Source: Phorcysia thermohydrogeniphila
Lineage (GTDB): Bacteria; Aquificota; Aquificia; Desulfurobacteriales; Desulfurobacteriaceae
Direction of reading: 5' to 3'
Assembly: GCF_004339575.1 (NCBI RefSeq)
Contig: NZ_SMFV01000005.1
Location: 104,210-168,209 of the forward strand
DNA: 64,000 nucleotides
Position numbers and translations under genes: made by a program. Positions 18,146 to 26,441 of this stretch are shown here, piece by piece. Under the pieces are notes generated by a model. That model saw only the letters and a list, made by a program, of their open reading frames with translations. It was not told the origin of the DNA and did no database searches. Position 1 is the stretch's first letter. Each line of letters begins with the position of its first letter.

Positions 18146-19392
18146 TATTTCCTTTTCTCCACGATTACGGAAGTTATCCTGTTCCCTTCAGTCTCCTCAA
18201 CGGTAAAGGTGTAGCCCTGATAGCCAACAGATTCTCCCTTTTTAGGGATTCTCTCTGTAAGTGCCATTAAGAGGCCTGCGAGGGTATCAACTTCAGAGAG
18301 GATTTCGTCTTCTCTTAAGTGTAGGAGCTCCTTCACTTCGTCTATAGGAGTGTCGCCGGCAAGTCTTAGTCTGTCTTCCGAGAGTTCTTTGCTTTCTTCC
18401 GGACTTTCCCCGACGATTTCGTTTAATATATCGTCAAGGGTTACAAGGCCTGCTGTGTTACCATACTCATCAACAACAATAGCCATGTGTTTTTTTGTTC
18501 TCTGCATGTCCTCCAGTAGCCTGTCAAGGGTTAAGAACTCGGTAACAAAGTAGGGTTCGTCCATAAACTCCTTTATTGGTTTTTTAAGCTCGCGAGGTTC
18601 AAGTTTTAGCGGAAGTATTTTTCTCGTATAGAGAATTCCGGTAATTTGGTCAAGGGAGTCCTTGTAAACGGGAATTCTGGAAAACTTTTTATCCTTAATC
18701 TTTTCAATGGCCTCTTGGACTGTGAGCTCCTCACGCAGGGCAAAAATTTTATGCCTTGGAGTCATTATCTCCTTTACGTCCATCTCTCCAAGGTCAAGGG
18801 TTCTGTCTATGAGCTCCTTCTCCTCTTGGGCAATAGTGCCTTCCTTAGCACCCTCAGATACAAGTATCATAAATTCCTCATCGGTTATAGCCTTTGGCTT
18901 GTTGAATAGCTCAACTCCAAATGGTTTAAGTAGTATAGTGGCTACTCCAACGAGCAGAAACCTTAAAGGGGTAATGACTGCACCTACAGCCTTAATGAAG
19001 TTCAGTATAAAGAAGGCGTACTTTTCACTGTACTTTATGGCTAAGGTTTTTGGGGTTACCTCGCCAAAGATAAGTAACGTTATCACTGTTGCAGGAACAG
19101 CTAAGGTTGCTCCCTCCTCTTCTCCGAGGAGTTTTACAAAGAGCATTGTTGAAGTTGCAGCTATGGCAACGTTAACCATCTCGTTGCCGATGAGGATTGT
19201 AGCTATGAGGTTAGCAGGGTTCTGAAGAAGCTTAAGGGCTTCTGCTGCCTTCTTGTTACCTTCCTTTGCGAGCCTTTCCAGTCTAAGTGTATTGAGGGAG
19301 AAAAAGGCCGTTTCAGAGGCAGAAAAGAGGCCGGAAAGCAGAACGAGAGCAGGCAGTATAAAGTAGTAAACCGTCAGACTGCCCGATTCCAT
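18145..19392 (-). CDS. CNNM/CorC-family membrane protein (paralogue 2)
   Basis: Also 415 residues with the same DUF21, CBS-pair and CorC_HlyC order; CBS2 ends VVDEYGNTAGLVTLDDILNE. It differs widely from its neighbour, so the duplication is old; the two may form a hetero-oligomer. The ATG at 19392 overlaps the yidC stop (TAATG), tying its expression to that of the insertase. Confidence 0.88.
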   Translation of the reverse strand: MESGSLTVYYFILPALVLLSGLFSASETAFFSLNTLRLERLAKEGNKKAAEALKLLQNPANLIATILIGNEMVNVAIAATSTMLFVKLLGEEEGATLAVPATVITLLIFGEVTPKTLAIKYSEKYAFFILNFIKAVGAVITPLRFLLVGVATILLKPFGVELFNKPKAITDEEFMILVSEGAKEGTIAQEEKELIDRTLDLGEMDVKEIMTPRHKIFALREELTVQEAIEKIKDKKFSRIPVYKDSLDQITGILYTRKILPLKLEPRELKKPIKEFMDEPYFVTEFLTLDRLLEDMQRTKKHMAIVVDEYGNTAGLVTLDDILNEIVGESPEESKELSEDRLRLAGDTPIDEVKELLHLREDEILSEVDTLAGLLMALTERIPKKGESVGYQGYTFTVEETEGNRITSVIVEKRK

Positions 19393-20861
19393 TAACCTGC
19401 TTTCCTCTGTAAGGTTTTGTTGATTAGAAGGTTCTGAATAGCAGTTATGATGTTGTTCGTTAACCAGTAGAGAACCAGTCCAGCCGGGAACGTTGCGAAC
19501 ATGAACGTGAAGACTATAGCCATTATGATGAATATTTTGTCCTGCTGAGGGTTGGTTGTTGGGGTAAGTTTTTGCTGGAGTATCATAGAAACGCCCATCA
19601 GTATTGGCATTGCGTAAGTTGGGTCAGGAACTGAAAGGTCTGCTACCCAGAGGAATGAAGCCCCTTTAAGCTCAACGGCGTTGAGGAAAATTTCATAAAG
19701 GGCAAAGAATACTGGAATCTGAAGGAGTATTGGCAGGCAACCTCCCATTGGGTTAACGCCTGCTTCTCTGTAGAGTTTCATTACTTCCTCGTTAAGCTTC
19801 TGGGGATCATTGCCGTACTTCTTCTTGATTTCTTCAAGTTTTGGAGCAAGCTCCTGCATTTTCTTCATTGACTCAAAGCTCTTGTGGGTAAGCGGGTGGA
19901 GGAGTACTTTGATAATCAGAGTCAGGACGATGATTACGAGTCCCCAGTTAGGTATGAACTTATGGAGGAACAGGAAGAACTTTAGAAGGGGTTTTGCTAA
20001 GAAGCCAAATATTCCAAAGTCTATTGCTTTATCCATTCCGACAGCTTCAAGCTGTTTAATCTCCTTAGGACCGCCAAAGAATGTTCCGCTCTCGGTAAAG
20101 GCCTTCACTACTGTGTGGTTTTCTACTTTCTCAACCATTACGGGGAAACCTGTGTCTTTTACTGCAAGGAGGAAGTACTTTTCCTCCTCACCAGCCCACT
20201 TTGCATTGCTGAAAGTTATAAAGCCGTTTAATTCCTTAGGTTCTATTCTGAAGACCTCTTTATCCGTCTCTACGACGGGGCCTATGTGTCCCATACGGGA
20301 AGTGTGAGCCTCGTTTACCTTTATGTCGGGACCTATCACTGTTATTAGGTCTGCGTCTTTAAGTTCCGTTTTGAGGTCAATTCGGTAGGAATCCGGGTAG
20401 AAGGTGAGAGTTTTCCTAAACACTCTGCCGTCGGAAAGTTTTCCTTCAAGCTTAAGGGAAACGGGTTTATCCTTAACGATAACTTCTTTCCTGTCTGGAT
20501 TGAGTTTTAAAGCGGCTAACTCTCGGGAGAGGGTCTTGTCGGTTGAGACGGTCATAAGTGGATAAATACCAAGATTCTTGGCAGATTCTGAAACGAGCTG
20601 GGCGTTGTACTTCTTAACGGTAAGTTTGAGTAGTTTACCGTTAACGGTGGAGATTTCGGCTGTGTAGAGGGGAGTTTCAACCTTTACGATATCGCCGATT
20701 TCCCTTGAAGGGATGTTCTCCTGTTTTGTTGCTTTAGTCTTTTTGGGGAGCTCCTGCTCTTTTTTCTCCTTCCCGCTGCCAAAGAATAGCTGAAATCCCA
20801 GAACGGCTATTAGAGCAAGTAGTGCAGCCTGTATGAAAGAGTTTAATTTACTTCTTTCCAT
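19392..20861 (-). CDS. yidC: membrane protein insertase YidC
   Basis: Inserts and folds inner-membrane proteins, alone or with SecYEG. The 489 residues include an N-terminal transmembrane anchor (about 8-25), a charged linker, a periplasmic P1 domain of about 230 residues, then the conserved five-helix core with NWGLVIIVLTLIIKVLLHPL and the C-terminal NNIITAIQNLLI segment. The large P1 domain is typical of Gram-negative YidC. It lies directly after yidD in the usual rpmH-rnpA-yidD-yidC order. Confidence 0.96.
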   Translation of the reverse strand: MERSKLNSFIQAALLALIAVLGFQLFFGSGKEKKEQELPKKTKATKQENIPSREIGDIVKVETPLYTAEISTVNGKLLKLTVKKYNAQLVSESAKNLGIYPLMTVSTDKTLSRELAALKLNPDRKEVIVKDKPVSLKLEGKLSDGRVFRKTLTFYPDSYRIDLKTELKDADLITVIGPDIKVNEAHTSRMGHIGPVVETDKEVFRIEPKELNGFITFSNAKWAGEEEKYFLLAVKDTGFPVMVEKVENHTVVKAFTESGTFFGGPKEIKQLEAVGMDKAIDFGIFGFLAKPLLKFFLFLHKFIPNWGLVIIVLTLIIKVLLHPLTHKSFESMKKMQELAPKLEEIKKKYGNDPQKLNEEVMKLYREAGVNPMGGCLPILLQIPVFFALYEIFLNAVELKGASFLWVADLSVPDPTYAMPILMGVSMILQQKLTPTTNPQQDKIFIIMAIVFTFMFATFPAGLVLYWLTNNIITAIQNLLINKTLQRKAG

Positions 20862-20874
20862 TTTCCTCTCCTTG

Positions 20875-21081
20875 TTACGGATAGTCTATTCCACCTTTTG
20901 AAAAAGGATTGCAGCGTAAAATTCTCCATGTAGCCTTGAGGCCGCCTTTAATGACCCCGTACTTTTCAATTGCCATAATCGCGTAAGAGGAACAGGAAGG
21001 ATAGAACCTGCAGCTTGAGGGAAATAGGGGTGATACGAACTTCTGGTAGAGCCTGATGAGGAGTATCAAAACTTCCTTCAT
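20875..21081 (-). CDS. yidD: membrane protein insertion efficiency factor YidD
   Basis: A 68-residue peripheral membrane protein that assists YidC. Family residues are visible: [20 protein letters not shown] followed by [14 protein letters not shown], with the three conserved Cys. It overlaps the rnpA stop by four bases (ATGA) and precedes yidC by 13 bases. The small size and position are normal. Confidence 0.95.
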   Translation of the reverse strand: MKEVLILLIRLYQKFVSPLFPSSCRFYPSCSSYAIMAIEKYGVIKGGLKATWRILRCNPFSKGGIDYP

Positions 21082-21446
21082 TCTTCATCCCTTAAAATGC
21101 CGGCTTTCCTCGCCAGTTTCAGAAAGTCCTTTTCTACGTCTTGAAATTTTTTCCCTTTTATCCCTTTTCGTGCTATAAAAACTATATCAACTGGCTTGAG
21201 CTTATGCTTGTTAAGTCTGAAAACTTCCCTCATTAGCCTCTTTGCTCGGTTCCTCTCAACGGCTTTCCTGCAAACCTTCTTTGATACTATGAATCCCGCT
21301 CTTGCGTATCCTAAATCGTTTGGAGCAAAATAAAAAGCCACGGTGGAGCCACCGAGGCTCTTCCCGTAGCTGAATACCCTCTCAAACTCCGACTGCTTCC
21401 TGAGCCTTTCATACTTGCGGAAAGTGAACCTTACCTTCTCTTCCAC
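21078..21446 (-). CDS. rnpA: ribonuclease P protein component
   Basis: Protein subunit of RNase P, which matures tRNA 5' ends. The 122 residues contain the RNR motif ([15 protein letters not shown]) and the FxYxR-like N-terminal [10 protein letters not shown] region. The start is GTG at 21446, inside the last codons of rpmH (16-base overlap), so it is translationally coupled and has only a weak SD. Confidence 0.94.
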   Translation of the reverse strand: MEEKVRFTFRKYERLRKQSEFERVFSYGKSLGGSTVAFYFAPNDLGYARAGFIVSKKVCRKAVERNRAKRLMREVFRLNKHKLKPVDIVFIARKGIKGKKFQDVEKDFLKLARKAGILRDEE

Positions 21447-21592
21447 TCGTCACTCACCGTTAACTTCCAGCGACCCTTTCTCCTCCTTCTGCGGAGGATT
21501 TCCCTTCCGGATTTTGTCTTCATCCTTGCTCTAAAACCGTGAACCCTTTTACCGTGAAGCCTGCTTGGCTGATATGTCCTCTTGGTTGACAA
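21431..21592 (-). CDS. rpmH: 50S ribosomal protein L34
   Basis: A 53-residue ribosomal protein starting [19 protein letters not shown] after TTG-Ser and running through the Arg/Lys-rich core to GRWKLTV. The first codon is TTG at 21592 with AGGAGGT five bases upstream. The usual protein ends near KLTV; here seven further residues (SDEWKRR) follow because the frame runs into rnpA. It heads the rnpA-yidD-yidC operon behind a near-consensus promoter. Confidence 0.95.
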   Translation of the reverse strand: MSTKRTYQPSRLHGKRVHGFRARMKTKSGREILRRRRRKGRWKLTVSDEWKRR

Positions 21593-21630
21593 TTTGCACC
21601 TCCTAAGCGAAGTCTCCTGTGATAGGTGGA

Positions 21631-21658
21631 ATTATAGTCAAGAGGAGTTTTTTGTCAA
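21631..21658 (-). promoter_or_regulatory. sigma-70 promoter of rpmH operon
   Basis: On the minus strand TTGACA (21658-21653), a 16-bp spacer and TATAAT (21636-21631) match both consensus hexamers exactly. The start point would lie about 30 bases before the rpmH SD. The -35 hexamer overlaps the stop codon of the upstream purine phosphorylase gene. Confidence 0.85.
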
Positions 21659-22434
21659 AAGTTTCTAATGGCTGTTCTTAAAAGTTTTGAGAGTTTTTCA
21701 GACCTTCTAGAGGAGACCTCTAAGACCTCTTGGTGGCTTGCTTCTGGCTTTAGGGCGTCGTTTGTGAATATCGTTAGAGCTCCAACCTTCATTCCGTAGA
21801 AAGCTGCTGCTAAGGCGTCCGGGACTGTTGACATGCTGACGCAGTCTGCTCCAGCGAGCTCTAAAAACCTTATCTCGGCAAAGGTTTCATAGTTTGGCCC
21901 TAAGGTAGCTGCAAGCACTGCCGACACTACCTTAATGCCGAGCTCAAGTCCCGTTTTTAAAAAAAGGGTAGAGAGCTCTCTATCGTAAAGGGTTTTTGCG
22001 TTAAGGAAAACCTTATCTCCAAAAGAGCTTATCAGTCCGGTTAGCGGGTTTCTCCCCATCAGGTTGATGTGGTCAACGACTACCCCGATTTCAGCAGAAG
22101 CTGCTCTCCTTGATATTGCCCCTGAGGCACAGGTCGGTATGAAGACTTTAGCGCCAAGGCAAGAAGCTAAGAACGGAATGAACCTTATTTCCTCATCTGT
22201 TCTTCCTTCGTAGTAGTGAAATCGTCCCTGAAAGAGTAGAACCTTCTTCCCTCCAATCTCTGTTACTTTAAGCGTTCCCTGATGTCCCGGGACGGCGGTT
22301 TCTGGCATTCCGGGTATCTCAGAGTAGGGGATTTCAATGAAGGAGCTCCCCAAGTCTATTCCAGAACCGCCAACAACTGCGATATCAAACTCCTCTATTC
22401 CCGTTTCCCTTTTTATGAACTCCGCTGCTTTCAA
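21655..22434 (-). CDS. purine-nucleoside phosphorylase family protein
   Basis: Trimeric PNP/MTAP-class enzyme of 259 residues that splits purine nucleosides with phosphate. Seen are the phosphate-binding VVGGSGIDLGSS (about 20), GHQGTL, RFHYYEGRTDEE, and the base-binding ETFAEIRFLELAGADCVSMST and TNDA near the C-terminus. The Asn/Asp pattern fits a purine nucleoside enzyme better than a strict methylthioadenosine phosphorylase, but the substrate is not certain. The TTG start has AAGGGGA upstream. It follows the lipoprotein gene by 12 bases. Confidence 0.82.
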   Translation of the reverse strand: MKAAEFIKRETGIEEFDIAVVGGSGIDLGSSFIEIPYSEIPGMPETAVPGHQGTLKVTEIGGKKVLLFQGRFHYYEGRTDEEIRFIPFLASCLGAKVFIPTCASGAISRRAASAEIGVVVDHINLMGRNPLTGLISSFGDKVFLNAKTLYDRELSTLFLKTGLELGIKVVSAVLAATLGPNYETFAEIRFLELAGADCVSMSTVPDALAAAFYGMKVGALTIFTNDALKPEASHQEVLEVSSRRSEKLSKLLRTAIRNF

Positions 22435-22446
22435 GGTTTTTCCCCT

Positions 22447-24117
22447 TTAAAAGCGTGGGCTAACGAATAGGAGTTTTGACTTGGGTCTTTTGAAAATACC
22501 CGACTCTGTGAATACTGCTACTAAGAGGTCGTATTCAGGTATGTAGTCAAACTCCTCAAGACCTCCAAGCTTGTAGATGGGAACTGTGGCTTCCTCCCAG
22601 TCAAAAGTTGTTCCTTTCCTATAAAGGAGTAGAACCCTTCCGCCGTCAAAGGTGTAGATGTTCCTTAAGATACCGGGAGCAGCGTTCTTATTCTGGGAGA
22701 AGAGAACCTCTTCTTCCCCGTCTCCGTTTACATCTACTGGTTTAGGTTTAGGCGTGATGTAGTAGCTAACAAGTGTATCGTCAACGTACCAGTAAATACT
22801 GTTCGGGGATGCACCTATCTGGATCGGCGAGCGCCACAGGATTTGGCTACCGTCTGAAACGTTAAAGAAGTAATCAAGGTCGTAGTAGGCAAAGAGCGTT
22901 TTGCTCCCAACCTTAAAGCTCTGAGCGCTTGTAACCTGAAACTCCGGTGGAACAGAGACTTTCTTACCTTTTACAAGTTTGTTGCCTTTAAGCTCTACTA
23001 TCCATACGTCTTTCCCAAAAAACTTATCAAGCTCACTGCTGACCTTTTGTCCATACAAGGTTTCGTTTACGCCGTCTCCGTCAGTGTCAAAACCGGAGAG
23101 GATAAGGTTTGACTTGGCAAGTTTCCTTAGCTTGCCGTTTTTAACTGTAAATACTCCGGAAGAGACGCTCTTTGTTTCTTGGTAGAAGCCGTCTATGACT
23201 AACTCAAGCTTTCCGTCTCTATCTAAGTCAACTGGGGAAATGTGGAAAAGGTAAGAACCGGGGAATGGGTTTTTAAACCTGTAAACTTCTGATACTCCAT
23301 AAGTGTTTACGTGGTAGACCCGTATGTCGTTCTCTGTTGCAACTACGAGCTCTTTTTGAGGTGTTTTATCAATGTTGCCGGCAAAAAGGCTCGTTGCGTG
23401 GCTTTTAAGGTCAAGGACCACCTTGTATCCTGAGCTGATGCCAACTTGGAAGGAGGATGCTGGAGCTCCTTCCCAAGGGAAGAGCTTTACCAGCTTTTTC
23501 GTGTTATCGTAGACCTCAACTCCTCTCTCTGATACTACTAGATAACCGTCATACCCTAAGAGTTTTTCTGCAGGTACTTTCCTCCTAAAGTCGGATGGGA
23601 ACTTAAGGCCAAAGAGCTTTTTGAACTTTTCTCCTTCTTCGTAGGGAGCAAGGTTTAACGTTTTGACTTCTTCCTTTAGCTTTGAAAGGAGTTCCTTACC
23701 CTTTTCTCCTGTAAAGTCAATGAAGAGGGCTTTATTAAAGGAGAACTTCTTGACTTTTTCTCCTACTAAGGGATTTCCTATGGTTGGAAGTGCTACTGAG
23801 TAATCGTTTCTGACTTCTTTTACCTTTAGAACTGCGCCGCTTTCAGAGATAAACCTGTCTCCTTCAGAAATACCGTTCTTTTTGCCGAGGTCAATAATGA
23901 ATCCGTCATAGCTGTTTAAGACAATTTCACCCTCAACCGGTGAGAATTCCTTTTTCATGTAGAAGAGAACGTTCTCAACGCCTTTAAGTCCAAGTCTGCT
24001 TTCCTGTGTTTTCTCTTTCGGGGCGTAAGTCGGATAAACTTGCGGCTCCTTATTACCGAAGGGAGATAACGAACAAGATGTCAAGAGAATGCCTGCAAGG
24101 AGGAGTGCTTTCCTCAT
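22447..24117 (-). CDS. FG-GAP/VCBS-repeat lipoprotein
   Basis: A 556-residue lipoprotein: the signal MRKALLLAGILLTSC ends in a lipobox Cys. A region near 55-110 (GFIIDLGKKNGISEGDRFI) resembles the SH3-like FlgT-C fold. Three calcium-type FG-GAP repeats follow (DLDRDGKLELVI, DTDGDGVNETLY, DVNGDGEEEVLF). I place the start at ATG 24117 because GGAG/AGAAGG lies before it; a TTG four codons earlier lacks support. A beta-propeller surface protein of unknown role; the sigma-54 promoter of amtB starts 57 bases away on the other strand. Confidence 0.7.
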   Translation of the reverse strand: MRKALLLAGILLTSCSLSPFGNKEPQVYPTYAPKEKTQESRLGLKGVENVLFYMKKEFSPVEGEIVLNSYDGFIIDLGKKNGISEGDRFISESGAVLKVKEVRNDYSVALPTIGNPLVGEKVKKFSFNKALFIDFTGEKGKELLSKLKEEVKTLNLAPYEEGEKFKKLFGLKFPSDFRRKVPAEKLLGYDGYLVVSERGVEVYDNTKKLVKLFPWEGAPASSFQVGISSGYKVVLDLKSHATSLFAGNIDKTPQKELVVATENDIRVYHVNTYGVSEVYRFKNPFPGSYLFHISPVDLDRDGKLELVIDGFYQETKSVSSGVFTVKNGKLRKLAKSNLILSGFDTDGDGVNETLYGQKVSSELDKFFGKDVWIVELKGNKLVKGKKVSVPPEFQVTSAQSFKVGSKTLFAYYDLDYFFNVSDGSQILWRSPIQIGASPNSIYWYVDDTLVSYYITPKPKPVDVNGDGEEEVLFSQNKNAAPGILRNIYTFDGGRVLLLYRKGTTFDWEEATVPIYKLGGLEEFDYIPEYDLLVAVFTESGIFKRPKSKLLFVSPRF

Positions 24118-24173
24118 CCTTCTCTCCAAGAAGTTTTCTGAAATCTTATCAAAACCTCTTCCTGTCCCCTTCG

Positions 24174-24189
24174 TGGCACGGCTTTTGCT
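24174..24189 (+). promoter_or_regulatory. sigma-54 promoter of amtB
   Basis: TGGCACG-GCTT-TTGCT is an exact match to the -24/-12 consensus (TGGCAC-N5-TTGCW). The predicted start is near 24200, leaving a 26-base leader with GAGGAGG before amtB. An enhancer-binding regulator such as NtrC would be required; no NtrC palindrome is visible in the 100 bases upstream. Confidence 0.85.
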
Positions 24190-24225
24190 ACTAAAAACGG
24201 AAAACCCCTTTAGAGGAGGAAAAGT

Positions 24226-25446
24226 ATGGTTGAAGAGGGCATCAAGCAGCTCGTTCAGTCCCTTAACGTCTTCTACCTTCTTGCCGGTGCGGTGATGGTT
24301 CTCTCAATGCACGCTGGGTTTGCCTTCCTTGAGGCAGGAACGGTAAGGGTGAAAAACCAAGTTAACGCCCTCGTTAAGATTATCGTTGACGTGTCCATTG
24401 CCACTTTAGCCTACTACTTTATCGGTTACCCTCTTGCCCACAAGGTTTCCTTCATTCAGTCTGCTCAAAGCTTAACCGCCGACCAAGGCTTTGAGCTCGT
24501 TAGGTTCTTCTTCCTCCTTATGTTTGCTGCCTGCATCTCTGCCATCGTTTCTGGCGGCGTTGCAGAGAGGATGAAGTTTAGGCCTTACGTAACGGCAGGG
24601 TTCTTCTTAGCCGGAGTTATCTATCCGTTTTTTGAGGCCCTCATCTGGGCGGAAAGGTGGTCATCCCAGTTTCAGGGGTGGGTGGAGCACATTTTTGGTG
24701 CACCAATACATGACTTTGCCGGCTCTATGGTAGTTCACGGCCTCGGTGGCTGGATTGCACTTCCGGCTATGCTTATCCTTGGTGCAAGGATGGGTAGGTA
24801 CGTAAAGGGCAGGTCAAAACCTATACCAATTAGCAACATTCCTTACCTTGCTCTTGGAAGCTGGATACTGATAATCGGCTGGTTCGGCTTTAACGTTATG
24901 AGCTCCCAGAGTATTGAGACGATTTCCGGCCTTGTTGCTGTAAACTCCCTTCTTGCAACGGCTGGCGGAATAATAGGGGGACTCGTTTTTGGCAAGAACG
25001 ACCCCGGTTTTATCCACAACGGAGCTCTCGCAGGTCTTGTTGCTGTCTGTGCAGGTTCTGACATCGTTAACCCCATTGGGGCTTTCTTTATTGGGCTTGT
25101 TGCAGCGCTGATTTTCGTTAAGGCCTTTGTCTGGGAGCAGGAAAAGCTTAAGATTGACGATGTTCTTGGAGTGTGGCCTCTCCACGGTCTTTGTGGCGTT
25201 TGGGGAGGAGTTGCGGCAGGTATATTTGGTCAAGAGTTCTTGGGCGGTTTAGGAGGAGTTTCTTTAGCTTCTCAAGTTTTTGGAGCTCTCCTCACCGTGG
25301 TTTACGCCCTCTTAAGCGGTTTTCTCCTTTACGGGGCTCTTGATAAGTTAATGGGACTAAGACTTTCTGAGGAAGAAGAGTTTCAAGGAGCAGACCTTTC
25401 TATTCACCACATTACAGCCTACCCCGAGGACAAGCTCAAGGTATAA
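24226..25446 (+). CDS. amtB: ammonium transporter
   Basis: An inner-membrane ammonium channel, 406 residues with about 11 transmembrane segments. The Amt signature DFAGSMVVHGLGG (163-175) holds the first pore His171; the second is H320 in PLHGLCGVWGG. Length and motifs are normal. GAGGAGG precedes the ATG. It is behind a consensus sigma-54 promoter and 0.6 kb upstream of glnB-glnA, so it is presumably nitrogen controlled and gated by the PII protein. Confidence 0.95.
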   Translation: MVEEGIKQLVQSLNVFYLLAGAVMVLSMHAGFAFLEAGTVRVKNQVNALVKIIVDVSIATLAYYFIGYPLAHKVSFIQSAQSLTADQGFELVRFFFLLMFAACISAIVSGGVAERMKFRPYVTAGFFLAGVIYPFFEALIWAERWSSQFQGWVEHIFGAPIHDFAGSMVVHGLGGWIALPAMLILGARMGRYVKGRSKPIPISNIPYLALGSWILIIGWFGFNVMSSQSIETISGLVAVNSLLATAGGIIGGLVFGKNDPGFIHNGALAGLVAVCAGSDIVNPIGAFFIGLVAALIFVKAFVWEQEKLKIDDVLGVWPLHGLCGVWGGVAAGIFGQEFLGGLGGVSLASQVFGALLTVVYALLSGFLLYGALDKLMGLRLSEEEEFQGADLSIHHITAYPEDKLKV

Positions 25447-25455
25447 CTTTCATAA

Positions 25456-25485
25456 AAGTCCCGGCTTTTGCTGGGACTTGTCTTT
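25456..25485 (+). terminator. terminator after amtB
   Basis: AAGTCCC (25456-25462) pairs with GGGACTT (25473-25479); inner G-T, G-C and C-G pairs extend the stem around a TTTT loop. GTCTTTCTC follows, an imperfect U-tract. It separates amtB from the fur-like gene. Confidence 0.7.
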
Positions 25486-25494
25486 CTCAGGCTA

Positions 25495-25517
25495 TATAAT
25501 AGTAGTAATCATTATGC
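25495..25517 (+). promoter_or_regulatory. fur-like gene -10 and candidate Fur/PerR box
   Basis: TATAAT (25495-25500) is a good -10 with no clear -35. Just after it, at 25503-25517, AGTAATCATTATG carries the core TAAT-C-ATTA (25506-25514), the 7-1-7 palindrome of Fur/PerR boxes with the inner nine bases perfect and the outer ones partly matching. At this position it would cover the transcription start and allow autorepression. Confidence 0.5.
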
Positions 25518-25539
25518 TTAAAATTCCCGGAGGTATGTT

Positions 25540-25935
25540 TTGGCTACGGTAGAGAAAAAGAAAAAAAGGAACACGAGACAGAAAGCAGTTGTGTTTCAAG
25601 TTGTAAGGGACTCAAACGACCATCCGACAGCAGAAGTTATTTACGAGAGGGCCAAGAAGGAGCTTCCCACCATTAGCCTTGGAACGGTCTACAGGGTTCT
25701 TAAAGAACTCGTTTCTGAGGGAAAAATAAAGGAGATAGTTGTAAACAAACAATCTCACTTTGACAGAAGAACGGACTTTCACCACCACTTTATATGTAGA
25801 AAATGTGGAAAGATAGAGGATGTAGATACTCCACTTTGTAGGTACACCTGTAAGAAGGTGGAACAGAAAGGCTACATTGTAGAGGAAATAGAGTACAAGT
25901 TCTACGGCCTCTGCAATAAGTGTGCTGAAAAGTAG
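25540..25935 (+). CDS. Fur/PerR-family transcriptional regulator
   Basis: A 131-residue metal-dependent repressor. The winged helix contains HPTAEVIYERAKKELPTISL and TVYRVLKELV. The metal/dimer half has DFHHHFICRKCGKIEDVDTP and a second CXXC (GLCNKCAEK), giving the structural Zn site. The HHH region and regulatory His/Asp residues are compatible with PerR or Fur; the choice cannot be made from sequence alone. The TTG start has GGAGG six bases upstream; a nearer ATG at 25532 opens only six codons. Confidence 0.88.
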   Translation: MATVEKKKKRNTRQKAVVFQVVRDSNDHPTAEVIYERAKKELPTISLGTVYRVLKELVSEGKIKEIVVNKQSHFDRRTDFHHHFICRKCGKIEDVDTPLCRYTCKKVEQKGYIVEEIEYKFYGLCNKCAEK

Positions 25936-25955
25936 TGCAGTAGGATTAGGAATTT

Positions 25956-25970
25956 GCACCAAAATTGTGC
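25956..25970 (+). promoter_or_regulatory. NtrC-like binding site upstream of glnB
   Basis: GCAC-CAAAATT-GTGC matches the NtrC palindrome GCAC-N7-GTGC and closely resembles the enterobacterial glnA enhancer (GCACCAACATGGTGC). Its centre is about 97 bp upstream of the predicted sigma-54 start point at ~26060, a normal enhancer distance. Confidence 0.65.
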
Positions 25971-26026
25971 GCTCTATTTCCCTGTCTTTACTGTAAATCC
26001 TTGTAAAAACGAAGAAATCTCCTTGA

Positions 26027-26422
<396 letters not shown>

Positions 26423-26441
26423 GATAGAAAGGAGGGAGCCC

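Noticed and set aside
25478..25500. TTGTCT (25478-25483) as the -35 of the fur-like gene
   Set aside because: The spacer to TATAAT is only 11 bases and TTGCTG gives 21, so neither is acceptable.
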